Program-made: the position numbers and the translations under genes
Shown here: piece by piece, positions 46,749 through 55,648 of the stretch
Layout: each line of letters opens with the position of its first letter
Position numbering within the stretch: position 1 is the first letter of the stretch
Notes under the pieces: generated by a model
The model's input: the letters and a program-made list of their open reading frames with translations, nothing else
What the model was told of the DNA's origin: nothing
Databases searched by the model: none
DNA from: Bog-473 sp963809825
GTDB taxonomy: Bacteria; Actinomycetota; Acidimicrobiia; Acidimicrobiales; RAAP-2
DNA: 64,000 nt
NCBI GenBank assembly: GCA_963809825.1
Contig: CAWELJ010000009.1
Span: forward strand, 248,001 to 312,000
Direction: 5' to 3'

Positions 46749-48221
46749 TTAGGTCCCCGGCGTGTAGCCGGCCGGCAGGGCGATCGACTTCAATTCGAGG
46801 AAGCTCTCGAGTCCTTCGGGGCCGAACTCCCGGCCGACGCCGGACTCCTTGAAGCCGCCGAACGGCGTGGAGAAGTCGATGGGCACCGGCGCGTTGAGCA
46901 TGTACGTGCCGGTGCGGACCTGGCGGGCCACACCCAGGCCGCGGTCGTTGTCGGCCGTCCAGACCGAGCCGCACAGCCCGTAGCTCGAGTCGTTGGCGAT
47001 CTCGACGGCGTTGTCGTCGCCGTCGTAGGGGATCACCACGAGCACGGGCCCGAAGATCTCCTCCTGGGCGATCTTCATTTTGTTGTCGACGTCGGAGAAC
47101 ACGGTGGGCTCGACGTACCAGCCCTTGGCGAACGCGGAGCCCGCCGGCCGGCCACCGCCCAGCGCGACGGTCGCGCCCTCCTCTCGCCCGCTGTCGAGAT
47201 ACCCCTCGATCCGGTTCCGCTGCCGCTCGGCCACCACGGGGCCGACCTCGGTGGCCGGGTCCATGGGGTCGCCCACCGTCATGGCGGAGACGCCCGAGAC
47301 GACGGCGTCGACGACCTCGGCGTAGCGCGACCGCGGCGCCAAAATGCGCGTCTGCGCGATGCACGCCTGCCCGTTGTTCATGATGGAGTTCGGCAACAGC
47401 GTCGGGATGGTCGTCGCCAGGTCGGCGTCGTCGAGGATGATGGCGGCCGACTTGCCGCCGAGCTCGAGCGTGCAGCGCTTCAGCCGCTCGCCGCACAGCC
47501 CGCCGATGCGCTTGCCCCCCACCCCCGAGCCCGTGAACGAGATCTTGTCCACGCCGGCGTGCGTCACCAGGTGCTCGCTGACCTCGCGCCCGGCCGGCAC
47601 CACGGACAGCACACCCTTGGGCAGTCCCGCCTCGGTGAAGATCTCGGCCAGGCGGAAGGCGTCGAGCGGCGTCTCGGGAGCGGGCTTGAAGACCACCGTG
47701 CAGCCGGCGACCAGCGACGGTGCCAGCTTGGCGGCGGCGATGAACAGGGGAACGTTCCAGGGTGCGATGGCGCCGACGACGCCGACGGGCTCCTTGGTGA
47801 CCAGCACCTGCGGGTTCAACATGCCGGTCCGCACCTCGTCGAAGGCGTACGAAGTGGCGAGGTCGGCGTAGTAGTTGAAGATCATGGTGGGCGCCAGGAC
47901 CTGGCCCATCCCCGAGAAGCTGATGGGCGATCCCATCTCGGTCGTGATGATCTCGGCCATGTCGCCCATCTCGGCCATGACCTGCGCGGCCACGGCGCTC
48001 AGGATGGCCGCCCGCTCGGCCGGCGCCATGCGGGGCCACGGCCCGTGGTCGAACGCGGTGCGCGCCGCCGCCACGGCCTTGTCGATGTCCGCCTCGGTGC
48101 CGTCGGGCACGCGGGCCACGACCTCCTCGGTCGACGGGGAGATCACCGCGATGGTGTCGGTCCCCTCCGGGGCCACCCAGTCGCCGCCGATGAACAAGCG
48201 GTCGTAGTCCCGAATTGCCAT
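46749..48221 (-). CDS. Aldehyde dehydrogenase (NAD(P)-dependent)
   Basis: 490 residues, full length for the superfamily. The Rossmann glycine site ISFTGSGVGGKRIG (about 226), catalytic Glu in LELGGKSAA (about 250) and catalytic Cys in NNGQACIAQTRI (about 285) are all present, as are PWNVPLFIAAAKLAPSL and EEIFGPVLVVI. Substrate unknown. ATG 48221 has GGGGAGGA about five bases upstream. It precedes an MFS transporter on the same strand. Confidence 0.95.
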   Translation of the reverse strand: MAIRDYDRLFIGGDWVAPEGTDTIAVISPSTEEVVARVPDGTEADIDKAVAAARTAFDHGPWPRMAPAERAAILSAVAAQVMAEMGDMAEIITTEMGSPISFSGMGQVLAPTMIFNYYADLATSYAFDEVRTGMLNPQVLVTKEPVGVVGAIAPWNVPLFIAAAKLAPSLVAGCTVVFKPAPETPLDAFRLAEIFTEAGLPKGVLSVVPAGREVSEHLVTHAGVDKISFTGSGVGGKRIGGLCGERLKRCTLELGGKSAAIILDDADLATTIPTLLPNSIMNNGQACIAQTRILAPRSRYAEVVDAVVSGVSAMTVGDPMDPATEVGPVVAERQRNRIEGYLDSGREEGATVALGGGRPAGSAFAKGWYVEPTVFSDVDNKMKIAQEEIFGPVLVVIPYDGDDNAVEIANDSSYGLCGSVWTADNDRGLGVARQVRTGTYMLNAPVPIDFSTPFGGFKESGVGREFGPEGLESFLELKSIALPAGYTPGT

Positions 48222-48370
48222 GTGTCCTCCCCAAGGCTCAGGGGCCCGCGCCCCGCCGCCGGTCGTGCCGGGCGGCGCTCCAAGGGTAGCTGCGCCGGGC
48301 GCCGGCCCGACAGTTCGGGCCCCGCCCGATCCCCCACCGCTCCGTGGCCGCCGGCGCCCCTCCGGGTGCC

Positions 48371-48688
48371 TCAGTCGATCTCGTCGCGTCGATCGATGTG
48401 GGCGACGACGCCGCCGTCGTCCTCCACCCAGCCCTTCCCGGCGGCGTACGCGACCATGCCGGAAAAGCCCTCGTCCCACGCAGCGGTGACGGCGGGCCCC
48501 GCCAGCGCGCGCAGGGCGAGCGGGTCCACCACGAGGTGCTCCCCGTCGGGCCGCAGGCGTCCCAGGCCGGCCTCGTCCACCACCCGGGCGAGGTCGCCGT
48601 CGCCCTCGACGGCCACGGAGAAACGGGTGAAGTCGTCGGGGTCCCCGAGGTACACCCTCGCCTCCGAGAGGTCGATCACGATGATCAC
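48371..48688 (-). CDS. Hypothetical protein, 105 residues
   Basis: Small cytoplasmic protein with no signal peptide: MIIVIDLSEARVYLGD, then VDPLALRALAG and a C-terminal AAWDEGFSGMVAYAAGKG. Not recognised. It is probably real because the codon composition is consistent throughout and GTG 48688 is followed by a compact hydrophobic strand. Its 5' end is divergent from the phosphotransferase gene by 26 bases. Confidence 0.6.
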   Translation of the reverse strand: MIIVIDLSEARVYLGDPDDFTRFSVAVEGDGDLARVVDEAGLGRLRPDGEHLVVDPLALRALAGPAVTAAWDEGFSGMVAYAAGKGWVEDDGGVVAHIDRRDEID

Positions 48689-48700
48689 GCCCTGCGACGC

Positions 48701-48706
48701 TACAGT
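48701..48706 (+). promoter_or_regulatory. -10 TACAGT, leaderless phosphotransferase gene
   Basis: TACAGT ends eight bases before GTG 48715, so the mRNA would begin at the start codon. It lies in the 26-base gap shared with the divergent gene at 48688. Confidence 0.5.
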
Positions 48707-48714
48707 GCCGCCTC

Positions 48715-49794
48715 GTGCCGGACATCAGCCAGCGCGACCCCGACGTAGTGGCCGCCACCCTCACCCGTTGGCTGGCCACCAAGAGCGCCGACGGCCGCGG
48801 GCCCGAGGTGTACGACGTCAAGGCCCCCGGCTCCAACGGGTTCTCCAACGAGACCATCCTGTGCCGCACCCGCGCCGCCGACGGGACCGAGCAGCGCCTC
48901 GTCGTCCGGGTGGCGCCGACCAAGCACCTGCTCTTCCTCGACGCCGAATTCTCGACCCAGTACCGGGCCATGCGCGCCCTGGCCGACGGCGGCTCGGCCG
49001 TCCCGCTCCCCCGCCTCGGGTGGTACGAGGACGACCCCGGGTACTTCGGCGTGCCCTTCTTCTCCATGGACCACATCGACGGCCAGGTCCCGTCGGACAA
49101 CATCCCCTACACGATGGAGGGCTGGGTGATAGAGGCCACGCCCGCGCAGCAGGAGCGGATGTGGTGGAGCGGCATCGACGCGCTGGCGGCGGTGCACCGC
49201 ACCGACTGGCGCGCTCTCGACCTCGGCTGGCTGGACCAGCCGGCGCGGGGCAAGCCGGGCATTGAGCAGCAGATGTCCTACTACCGCGATTTCCTCGACT
49301 GGGCCACCCAGGGGGTCAAGGTGCCCGTGATCGAGTCGACCTGGCGGTGGCTGGTCGAGCACCGGCCGGCCGAGGAGGGCGAGGTCGTCATCAGCTGGGG
49401 CGACAGCCGCATCGGCAACATGATCTGGGACGACTTCGAGTGCGCCGCGGTGATCGACTGGGAGATGGCCTCCCTCGGCCAACCCGAGATGGACCTGGGC
49501 TGGTTCCTCTACTTCGACCGCCAGTTCTCCGAGGGCCTCGGGGTGCCACGGCCGGCGGGCTTCGGCTCCCACGAGGACACGATCGAGCGCTACTCCACCC
49601 TGATGGGCCGCCCCATGCGCGACATCTTCTTCTACGAGGTGTTCTCGGGCTTCCGCTTCGCGGTCGTCATGTACCGGCTCTCCGACCTCGTGTTCGGCCG
49701 GGACGACGACATGGCGCAGGACGCGGGCATGGCGACCGACAACATCGCCACCCAGCTCCTGGCCAAGATGCTCGACCTCGAGCCGCCGGCCTAG
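48715..49794 (+). CDS. Phosphotransferase (APH) family protein
   Basis: 359 residues with a kinase-like fold. The N-terminal lobe has RLVVRVAPTKHLLF with the ATP-site Lys region. Brenner-type catalytic segment VISWGDSRIGNMIW has Asp in GDSRIGN, where HGDxxxxN is usual; the metal Asp follows in AVIDWEMASLGQPEMD. This matches the large group of APH-like proteins linked to acyl-CoA metabolism and small-molecule phosphorylation. It is unlikely to be an antibiotic kinase given the variant motif. Leaderless start GTG 48715. Confidence 0.88.
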   Translation: MPDISQRDPDVVAATLTRWLATKSADGRGPEVYDVKAPGSNGFSNETILCRTRAADGTEQRLVVRVAPTKHLLFLDAEFSTQYRAMRALADGGSAVPLPRLGWYEDDPGYFGVPFFSMDHIDGQVPSDNIPYTMEGWVIEATPAQQERMWWSGIDALAAVHRTDWRALDLGWLDQPARGKPGIEQQMSYYRDFLDWATQGVKVPVIESTWRWLVEHRPAEEGEVVISWGDSRIGNMIWDDFECAAVIDWEMASLGQPEMDLGWFLYFDRQFSEGLGVPRPAGFGSHEDTIERYSTLMGRPMRDIFFYEVFSGFRFAVVMYRLSDLVFGRDDDMAQDAGMATDNIATQLLAKMLDLEPPA

Positions 49795-49814
49795 CTTCCG
49801 GCCGTCCGGACCTC

Positions 49815-50231
49815 CTACGCCGGTGCGGGTCCGGGATCGGGCCCGTCGTCGGGGACGGCATCGCCCCCCGGTCCGACGGCGACGCCCGCCGCCCGCAACC
49901 GCTCCCCCAACCAGTCGGCGCCGTGGTCTCCCTGCATGGCCTCCTGCCAGCCGTCGAGGATCCGGTGCACGTCCTCGACGGAGGGGATCAGGGCGATCAC
50001 GTGGACCGTGATCTTGTCCTCGTACCCGGGCGGGGCCGAGACATGGAGGCCACCGAAGGGGTCCTCGGTCACGTGGGGGACGGGCTCCCGCAGGACGTAG
50101 AGCTCGCCCGTGTCCTCGACGTAGTTCAGCTCGTGCCGCACCCCGTCCGCATCGAGCCAGTCGGTGCCCAGCTCGAGCTCGGCGGAGGGCCGGCGGCGGG
50201 GGTCGGCTTCGTAGAACTCATCGATGTCCAT
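49815..50231 (-). CDS. Conserved hypothetical protein, 138 residues
   Basis: Acidic cytoplasmic protein. ATG 50231 begins MDIDEFYEADPRRRPSAELE; it continues with GVRHELNYVEDTGELYVLRE and VIALIPSVEDVHRILDGWQE, then a disordered Gly/Pro tail. I cannot assign a family. Convergent with the phosphotransferase gene (20 bases between stops) and divergent from the sigma-like gene at 50341 (109-base gap). Confidence 0.65.
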   Translation of the reverse strand: MDIDEFYEADPRRRPSAELELGTDWLDADGVRHELNYVEDTGELYVLREPVPHVTEDPFGGLHVSAPPGYEDKITVHVIALIPSVEDVHRILDGWQEAMQGDHGADWLGERLRAAGVAVGPGGDAVPDDGPDPGPAPA

Positions 50232-50340
50232 CGGCGGCACACTATCGCCGACCAGGGTGATCGCGGCTCCCCCGGCCACGTTCACGCATTCGACGGCCGG
50301 TGGGAGGGTTCGGGGGAGCGCCCCTCGAGACGGTGGGACC

Positions 50341-51114
50341 ATGCCCACCGCACGGACCAAGCAGCGCGTCGCCCTCATCGACCAGATGACCGCCGAGTGG
50401 CACTCCATCGGCCGGTCTCCCGCCGCCGTCAGGGCGCTGAAAGCGGTGGCCGAGCGCGATCCGCTCCTGTCCGCACTGGTCATCGGCACCGCCGGCCGCC
50501 CGGGGTCGTGTCCGACCCCCTGCGACGTCGTCGAGCACATGCGGCGGGCTTCGGGCCGCGCCCAGCGCGAGGAAGCCGCCCGGCTGGTGCGGATACTGCT
50601 CCGCGAGTCGGGCGCCGACACCTTCATCGGCCGGATGCTCGTCCAGGCCCTGCTCCCCGGCCTCATGACGGTGGCCGGCAGGCTGCGCTGGGGCCAGGGC
50701 GGGGACTGGCAGGACGGCGAGGAGTTCTTCGGGGAGCTCCTGGCGACGACGTGGCTGATCCTGCGTGAATGGGCCGGCCAGGACCGCCCCTATGCCGTCC
50801 TCGACCTCCTCTCCGCCATTCGCTGCCGGCTGCGACGCCAGCTGTTCCGTGCCAAGGAACTGGGAGAGCGCGCGGCCACGTTCCACCAGGAAGAAGCGGC
50901 GGCGCGGGCCGCCCGGGCGGAGACCGACCTCGAGGAGCTGGCCCGGATCCTCGTCGACCTGCACGGCGCCGGCATGCGGACCGACGACGTCCAGGTTCTC
51001 TACGCCCACCACGTCCTCGGGTATTCGATCGCGGAACTCGCCGCCATGACCGGGCGCGACCGCCGCTCCCTCTACGCCCGGCGGGACCGCGGCCAGAGGC
51101 GCCTGTGCGCCTGA
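50341..51114 (+). CDS. Sigma-70-like helix-turn-helix DNA-binding protein
   Basis: 257 residues. A region-2-like helical middle (DWQDGEEFFGELLATTWLIL and LLSAIRCRLRRQLFRAKELG) is followed by a region-4-like helix-turn-helix (YSIAELAAMTGRDRRSLYAR, about 235-255). The first 100 residues (KAVAERDPLLSALVIGTA) are not typical of ECF sigma factors, so it may be a sigma-like regulator rather than a sigma factor. ATG 50341. It heads a three-gene cassette with the Thr-rich anchored protein (19 bases on) and the LysM-BTAD protein. Confidence 0.75.
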   Translation: MPTARTKQRVALIDQMTAEWHSIGRSPAAVRALKAVAERDPLLSALVIGTAGRPGSCPTPCDVVEHMRRASGRAQREEAARLVRILLRESGADTFIGRMLVQALLPGLMTVAGRLRWGQGGDWQDGEEFFGELLATTWLILREWAGQDRPYAVLDLLSAIRCRLRRQLFRAKELGERAATFHQEEAAARAARAETDLEELARILVDLHGAGMRTDDVQVLYAHHVLGYSIAELAAMTGRDRRSLYARRDRGQRRLCA

Positions 51115-51133
51115 ACGCCCCGGTGCGGTCGGC

Positions 51134-51868
51134 GTGGCGCGTGCGTATGGTGTGGCGGTGGTTGGTGGAGGGTCCGACACCACCGAGGGTGTGCGCTCGC
51201 GTGTGGTTCAGAGCCGCCCGAACTGGTGGGTCATCCTCGCCGTGTCGCTGGCCCTCATGGCGCTCCTCGTTGCGACGTCGGGGAGCTCGCCGCGTCCCAC
51301 CCGACGTGCCGGCGCGCCGGCCTCTGCAACGTCGGACGGCCGGCGCCACGGTGACGCCGCGCCCAGCCGGAGTGACCCGACCACGGTGCAGACCACCGCG
51401 GCCACCACCACCTCGGTCCCCCACCCGGTGCCCGTGAGACCCACCCCATCCGGCTCGTCGCTGCTCTCCTCGGGCACGCCGGGCGGCACGGTCCCCGCCA
51501 CCGGGCCGAGCGTCACCACGACCACGACCATCATCACCACCACCTCGACGACAGTGCCAAGCGCGGCCGCGTCGCAACCAGCCGATCGCATGCAGACCCA
51601 GGGCTATCTCGACCCACCGTTGCAGCCCTCGAACGGGTACGGGTTCACCGGCACGGGTGCCATGCAGATCTCGGTGCTCTGGTCGGGCACCACGTATCTC
51701 ACCATGTCGATCAGCTGCCCCAACGGCAACCAGAACGTCGGCGGGACCTCCGCCATGGAGGCATCGCTCCCCGACGCGACCGGCAACTGCCGGGCGACGG
51801 TCAGCGAACCGTCCTCGGAATCGGCGGCGCTCACCTATACCATCACGATCGGGCCCGCTGGTGCCTAG
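51134..51868 (+). CDS. Membrane-anchored Thr/Ser-rich exported protein
   Basis: 244 residues. One helix (NWWVILAVSLALMALLVATS, about 30-50) anchors it; a long Thr/Ser/Pro linker follows, then a small beta-rich domain of about 75 residues (GYGFTGTGAMQISVLWSG, YLTMSISCPNG, ATGNCRATVSEPSSE) with two Cys. No family recognised. The Thr-rich linker suggests an extended, possibly glycosylated stalk. GTG 51134 is used, though GTG 51158 is an alternative. Only 19 bases after the sigma-like gene, and it touches the next gene. Confidence 0.7.
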   Translation: MARAYGVAVVGGGSDTTEGVRSRVVQSRPNWWVILAVSLALMALLVATSGSSPRPTRRAGAPASATSDGRRHGDAAPSRSDPTTVQTTAATTTSVPHPVPVRPTPSGSSLLSSGTPGGTVPATGPSVTTTTTIITTTSTTVPSAAASQPADRMQTQGYLDPPLQPSNGYGFTGTGAMQISVLWSGTTYLTMSISCPNGNQNVGGTSAMEASLPDATGNCRATVSEPSSESAALTYTITIGPAGA

Positions 51869-51875
51869 GGCCGAC

Positions 51876-54302
51876 GTGAGCGCACATCGGCGGAAGATCC
51901 TCGACGTCGCCGCGGCACTGCTCGCCGCGCTGCTCGCATTCACGGCCGTTCCGGCCGTCCTGTTCTTCGTCGTCGGTGATCCCCTGTCGAGCGGGCTCGG
52001 GCATACCTGGCGCCCGCTCCCGCGCGATGCACTGTGCCTGCTGACCGTTGCGGCGTGGGTGGCGTGGGTGGCCTGCTGCGCGCAGCTCGTGCGTGCCGTG
52101 GTTGCGCAGGTGCGCCACGGCGAGGTCAGCGCACCCAGGGGGGTCGCGGTCATGGACCGGATCGCGGCGCGGATCGCCGTCGGCGTTCTCGCGCTCACGA
52201 GTGTGGGCGCGCCACTCGCACTGTCGCCGGCGGCCGGAGCCGTCACGGCGCCGTCGCACGGCCACGTCGCTGCGGGCCCGTTCGCGCCCTCCCCGCTGGG
52301 AGACGAGCGTGCGGCAACGAGGTCGACCCATGTCGTGCGACCCGGTGACACGCTGTGGAGGATCGCGGACGAGCAACTGGGCGACGGTGCAGACTGGACC
52401 GCGATCGCTGCGCTCAACCTCGGGCGCACCATGGCTGGTGGCACACACTTCGTCGATCCCGATCAGATCCGTGCCGGCTGGCGGCTGCACCTTCCCCTGG
52501 CCGGCGCCGCGGACGAACACCCGCCATCCGCTGCTACCCCCAGCGGCGCCGCCGGGCGACCGGGAGACCACCTCCCCGAGCTGATTGCGCTCGGCTTGGG
52601 TTCGCTCGCCTGCGCCGCGTTGGCCCGCCAGGCCCGGAGACGGCACCGGATCGACCCGTTCACCGGCGATCTCGGGCTGAGGGGCCCGGTCTCGGACGAC
52701 GCCGTCGACACGTCGACCCTCCTGCGACGTTTCGCGGACGTCCCGGCGCTCCATTCCTTCGAGGCGGCCAACTGCTTGTTGGGCCGCACGCTGGAGGGCG
52801 ATCCCCCGGGCCCGAAGATCCGGGCGATCTGCGTGTCGGTCACCGGCGTGACGTTCTGGTTGACCACGCCGCACCGGGAGGCGCCCGCCGGATTCGAGCC
52901 CCTCGAGGAGGGCGCGGCATGGCACGTGGACCATGCCGCGCTCGGAGAGCAGGACTCCTTCACGCCGTACGTCCCGCTCGCTCTCCCCGTGGGCGACGAC
53001 GCCGAGGGCACCTGGCTCGTCGGCCTGGGGCCCGGTGACGTGCTGCCGATCCTCGGCGAGGCGGCGCCGTCGCTCCTGCGGGCGCTGCGAGCCTCCGCCT
53101 CGGCCTGGGCGTGGTCGGACATGATCGCCGTGAGCGACGACCTGGCCGCTCCCCCCTCGGTGTCCACCGCCGGGCGAACGAAACACCACCTCTTCTTCGG
53201 CAACCCTGCATCCGTGCCCCCGGAGACGGCGCGACACGGCGCAGTGGTCACCACGGCTGCGGTCGCAGCGAGCAACCTGACCATCCTCGTCGACCGCCAG
53301 GGCGCAACGCTCCACCCGATGGGCCGTGTCCTGCGGCCCCATCTCCAGTCGGTGGAGGTGGCCGCGGCCTTGACCGAGCTCGTGGCCGCTCCCGGCGAAG
53401 GCGACGACGACCCCGGCCGCGCCGACTCCGGGCGGGCTCCGACGCCGGCAGCAGGTGAGGGGACGTCCGCTCTGTCGCCCGGCAGGGTCGAGGCGCGCCT
53501 CCTGACCATGACTCCCCGCCTGGATGGGCTGGGCGAGGACCTTCCTCCCAACCGCGCTCGCCGTGCGGTCGAGCTCGTCGCCTACCTCGCGCTGCACCGG
53601 CCCGACGGCATCACCGGCGACCGATTGCGCACGCGGGTTCTCGGCTCGTCCGACGCCGATGCCGCCTCCAAGACGCTCTTCAACACCGCGTACGCGGCGC
53701 GACGCGCCATGGGTGTCGACGAGCACGGAGAGCCCCTCTTCCCAGCCGGCAGCCGCATGGGGATCTATCAGGTCTCGCGCCACGTGACGGTCGACGTGCA
53801 GCGGGCCATCGCCCTGGCGACCGAGGGAGGGTCGCAGGCTGACCCCGCTGTGGCGATCGCCCATTTCCGCGCCGCGCTCGATCTCGTGGAGGGCGAGCCC
53901 CTGGCGAACGCGCTCTCGGGGTATTCGTGGTGGGAAGCCGAGGGACACGGAGGGCGCATCGCGGCGGTGCTCGTCGACGCCGCATGCTCCATGGCGGTCC
54001 TGGCGGCCGATGCCGGTCACTTCGAGCTGGCGCGCTGGGGTCTGGAGCGGGCGCGGCTGGTGGAGCCCTACAGCGAGGCACTCTCATGCGCCGCCATGCA
54101 GCTCGCGGCAGCCGAGGGGGACGCTGACCGTCTCCGGTTCGAATGGCGCGACTGCCAGCGCCGCGTCGATGCCCTCGACCCTGGCAGCTCGCCCTCCATG
54201 CGCACCGAGTCGCTCTACGGCGCGCTCAGTCGCCGGATCCACGTCGGTGCGGCGAGCTCCGACGTTGACCGCGCCCGCTACGCGCCCGCGGCGAGCGACT
54301 GA
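51876..54302 (+). CDS. Membrane protein with LysM and BTAD-like regulatory domain
   Basis: About 808 residues. Two or three N-terminal helices (VAAALLAALLAFTAVPAVLF, LCLLTVAAWVAWVACC, IAVGVLALTSVGAPLALS) lead to a LysM domain (HVVRPGDTLWRIADEQLGDG, about 148-205), another helix (ELIALGLGSLACAALAR), a middle domain and a C-terminal BTAD/OmpR-winged-helix segment (NRARRAVELVAYLALHRPDG, HFRAALDLVEGEPLANALSG). LysM binds glycan; BTAD is normally a cytoplasmic transcriptional activator domain. Actinobacterial proteins with both exist but are uncharacterised. GTG 51876 has AGGG five bases upstream; GTG 51861 is an alternative. Its 3' end overlaps murF by 25 bases. Confidence 0.82.
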   Translation: MSAHRRKILDVAAALLAALLAFTAVPAVLFFVVGDPLSSGLGHTWRPLPRDALCLLTVAAWVAWVACCAQLVRAVVAQVRHGEVSAPRGVAVMDRIAARIAVGVLALTSVGAPLALSPAAGAVTAPSHGHVAAGPFAPSPLGDERAATRSTHVVRPGDTLWRIADEQLGDGADWTAIAALNLGRTMAGGTHFVDPDQIRAGWRLHLPLAGAADEHPPSAATPSGAAGRPGDHLPELIALGLGSLACAALARQARRRHRIDPFTGDLGLRGPVSDDAVDTSTLLRRFADVPALHSFEAANCLLGRTLEGDPPGPKIRAICVSVTGVTFWLTTPHREAPAGFEPLEEGAAWHVDHAALGEQDSFTPYVPLALPVGDDAEGTWLVGLGPGDVLPILGEAAPSLLRALRASASAWAWSDMIAVSDDLAAPPSVSTAGRTKHHLFFGNPASVPPETARHGAVVTTAAVAASNLTILVDRQGATLHPMGRVLRPHLQSVEVAAALTELVAAPGEGDDDPGRADSGRAPTPAAGEGTSALSPGRVEARLLTMTPRLDGLGEDLPPNRARRAVELVAYLALHRPDGITGDRLRTRVLGSSDADAASKTLFNTAYAARRAMGVDEHGEPLFPAGSRMGIYQVSRHVTVDVQRAIALATEGGSQADPAVAIAHFRAALDLVEGEPLANALSGYSWWEAEGHGGRIAAVLVDAACSMAVLAADAGHFELARWGLERARLVEPYSEALSCAAMQLAAAEGDADRLRFEWRDCQRRVDALDPGSSPSMRTESLYGALSRRIHVGAASSDVDRARYAPAASD

Positions 54303-55612
54303 ACGCCCAACGCCGACCCGTACGCCCGCACCACGTCCTCGAGGCGCGCCACCCGGCTGCCCTTGACGAGGAGCGCGTCGCCCGGGCCCAGCGTGCGCAG
54401 CAAAGAGACGGCCTCACCGACGTCGTCCACCCGGCCGGGGCCGTAGAGATCGGTCTGGTAGCCGACGACCTCTATCCCGAGCTCCCCGGCCTGACGCGCC
54501 ACCCGCCGGTGTTCCGCCCCGGTCTGGGCGCCGAGCTCGGCCATGAGGCCGAGGAGGGCCAACTTCCTCCCTCCCCCGAGCGCGGCCAGCGAGCGGAGCG
54601 CCGCCTCGGTGGAGGCCGGGTTGGCGTTGTAGCAGTCCACGACCAGCACCGGGCCGTCCGGTGCGTGGTGCACCTCCATGCGCAGCGGCGCGCCGGTCAC
54701 GCCCGCCAGCGCGACCACGACGTCGTCGAGGGGGACGCCGCACCACAGCGCCGCCGCTGCCGCGGCCAGCGCGTCCGGGACCTGCTGCGGCCCGTGCAGG
54801 GCCAGCCGCACCGCCGCGGTTCCCCACGGTGTGCCGAGGCGGAAGCGCGGGCGGAGCTCGCCGTCGAGCTCCACGTCCAGGGCGCGCACCTGGGCGTCGC
54901 CGTCCACGGCGTAGCCGAGCACCGGGCAGGGGCTGTGCGTCGCCATGGCGGCGACCCGCGGGTCGTCGAGGTTCAGGACGGCGACGCCGGACGTCGGCAG
55001 CGCGGCGACCAGCTCGCTCTTGGCGCGGGCCACACCGTCGAGGTCGCCGAAGTACTCCACGTGGGCCATGGCGACGCTGGTCACGATGCCCACGTCGGGG
55101 CGGGCCACCCGGGCCAGTTGCTCGATGTGGCCGACGCCCCGGGCGCCCATCTCGAGCACCACCCATTGCGCATCGTCGGGCGCGTTGAGCAGCGTCAGCG
55201 GCAGGCCGAGCTCGTTGTTGAAGGAGCGTTCGCTCGCCGACGTGCGGAAGACGGCGCCGAGGCAGGCCCGGAGCAGGTCCTTGGTGGTCGTCTTGCCGAC
55301 CGACCCGGTGATCCCGACGACGCCACCGACGCGGCCCCGCGCCAGCACGCCCAGGTCCATGAGCGCCACCGACGTGTCGGCGACCCTGATCGCCGTCCCG
55401 CCGACCGGTGCCCGCATGGTCAGGTAGGCGGGGGCGCCGGCCCCGAGCGCGGCGGCGACGAAGGCATGACCGTCCCGCTCGGCGACGATCGGCACGTAGA
55501 GCTGCCCCGCCGCCAAGGTCCGGGAGTCGATGCTGGCGCCGTCCACGGAGACGTCGGGCCCGACCAGCTCTCCGCCGAGGTGGGCTGCGAGTTCAGATGT
55601 GGAGAATCGCAC
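54278..55612 (-). CDS. murF: UDP-N-acetylmuramoyl-tripeptide--D-alanyl-D-alanine ligase
   Basis: 444 residues, full length. N-terminal domain SIDSRTLAAGQLYVPI (UDP binding), the ATP P-loop GITGSVGKTTTKDLL (about 100), FNNELGLPLTLL, and the C-terminal ligase part DCYNANPASTEAALRSLAAL. MurF adds D-Ala-D-Ala to the peptidoglycan precursor. GTG 55612 is preceded by GAGGG with a six-base spacer. Its partner ddl, which makes the dipeptide, starts 36 bases away on the other strand. Confidence 0.95.
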   Translation of the reverse strand: MRFSTSELAAHLGGELVGPDVSVDGASIDSRTLAAGQLYVPIVAERDGHAFVAAALGAGAPAYLTMRAPVGGTAIRVADTSVALMDLGVLARGRVGGVVGITGSVGKTTTKDLLRACLGAVFRTSASERSFNNELGLPLTLLNAPDDAQWVVLEMGARGVGHIEQLARVARPDVGIVTSVAMAHVEYFGDLDGVARAKSELVAALPTSGVAVLNLDDPRVAAMATHSPCPVLGYAVDGDAQVRALDVELDGELRPRFRLGTPWGTAAVRLALHGPQQVPDALAAAAAALWCGVPLDDVVVALAGVTGAPLRMEVHHAPDGPVLVVDCYNANPASTEAALRSLAALGGGRKLALLGLMAELGAQTGAEHRRVARQAGELGIEVVGYQTDLYGPGRVDDVGEAVSLLRTLGPGDALLVKGSRVARLEDVVRAYGSALGVQSLAAGA

Positions 55613-55630
55613 GCATTGCCCTCGCGGCCG

Positions 55631-55640
55631 ATTGTATAGC
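55631..55640. promoter_or_regulatory. Overlapping divergent -10 boxes for ddl (+) and murF (-)
   Basis: On plus, TATAGC (55635-55640) ends eight bases before ATG 55649, giving a leaderless ddl message. On minus, the same DNA reads GCTATACAAT; TACAAT (55636-55631) serves murF with a short leader containing GAGGG. The two -10 elements overlap, so RNA polymerase cannot load on both at once. Confidence 0.6.
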
Positions 55641-55648
55641 CTCGGTCG

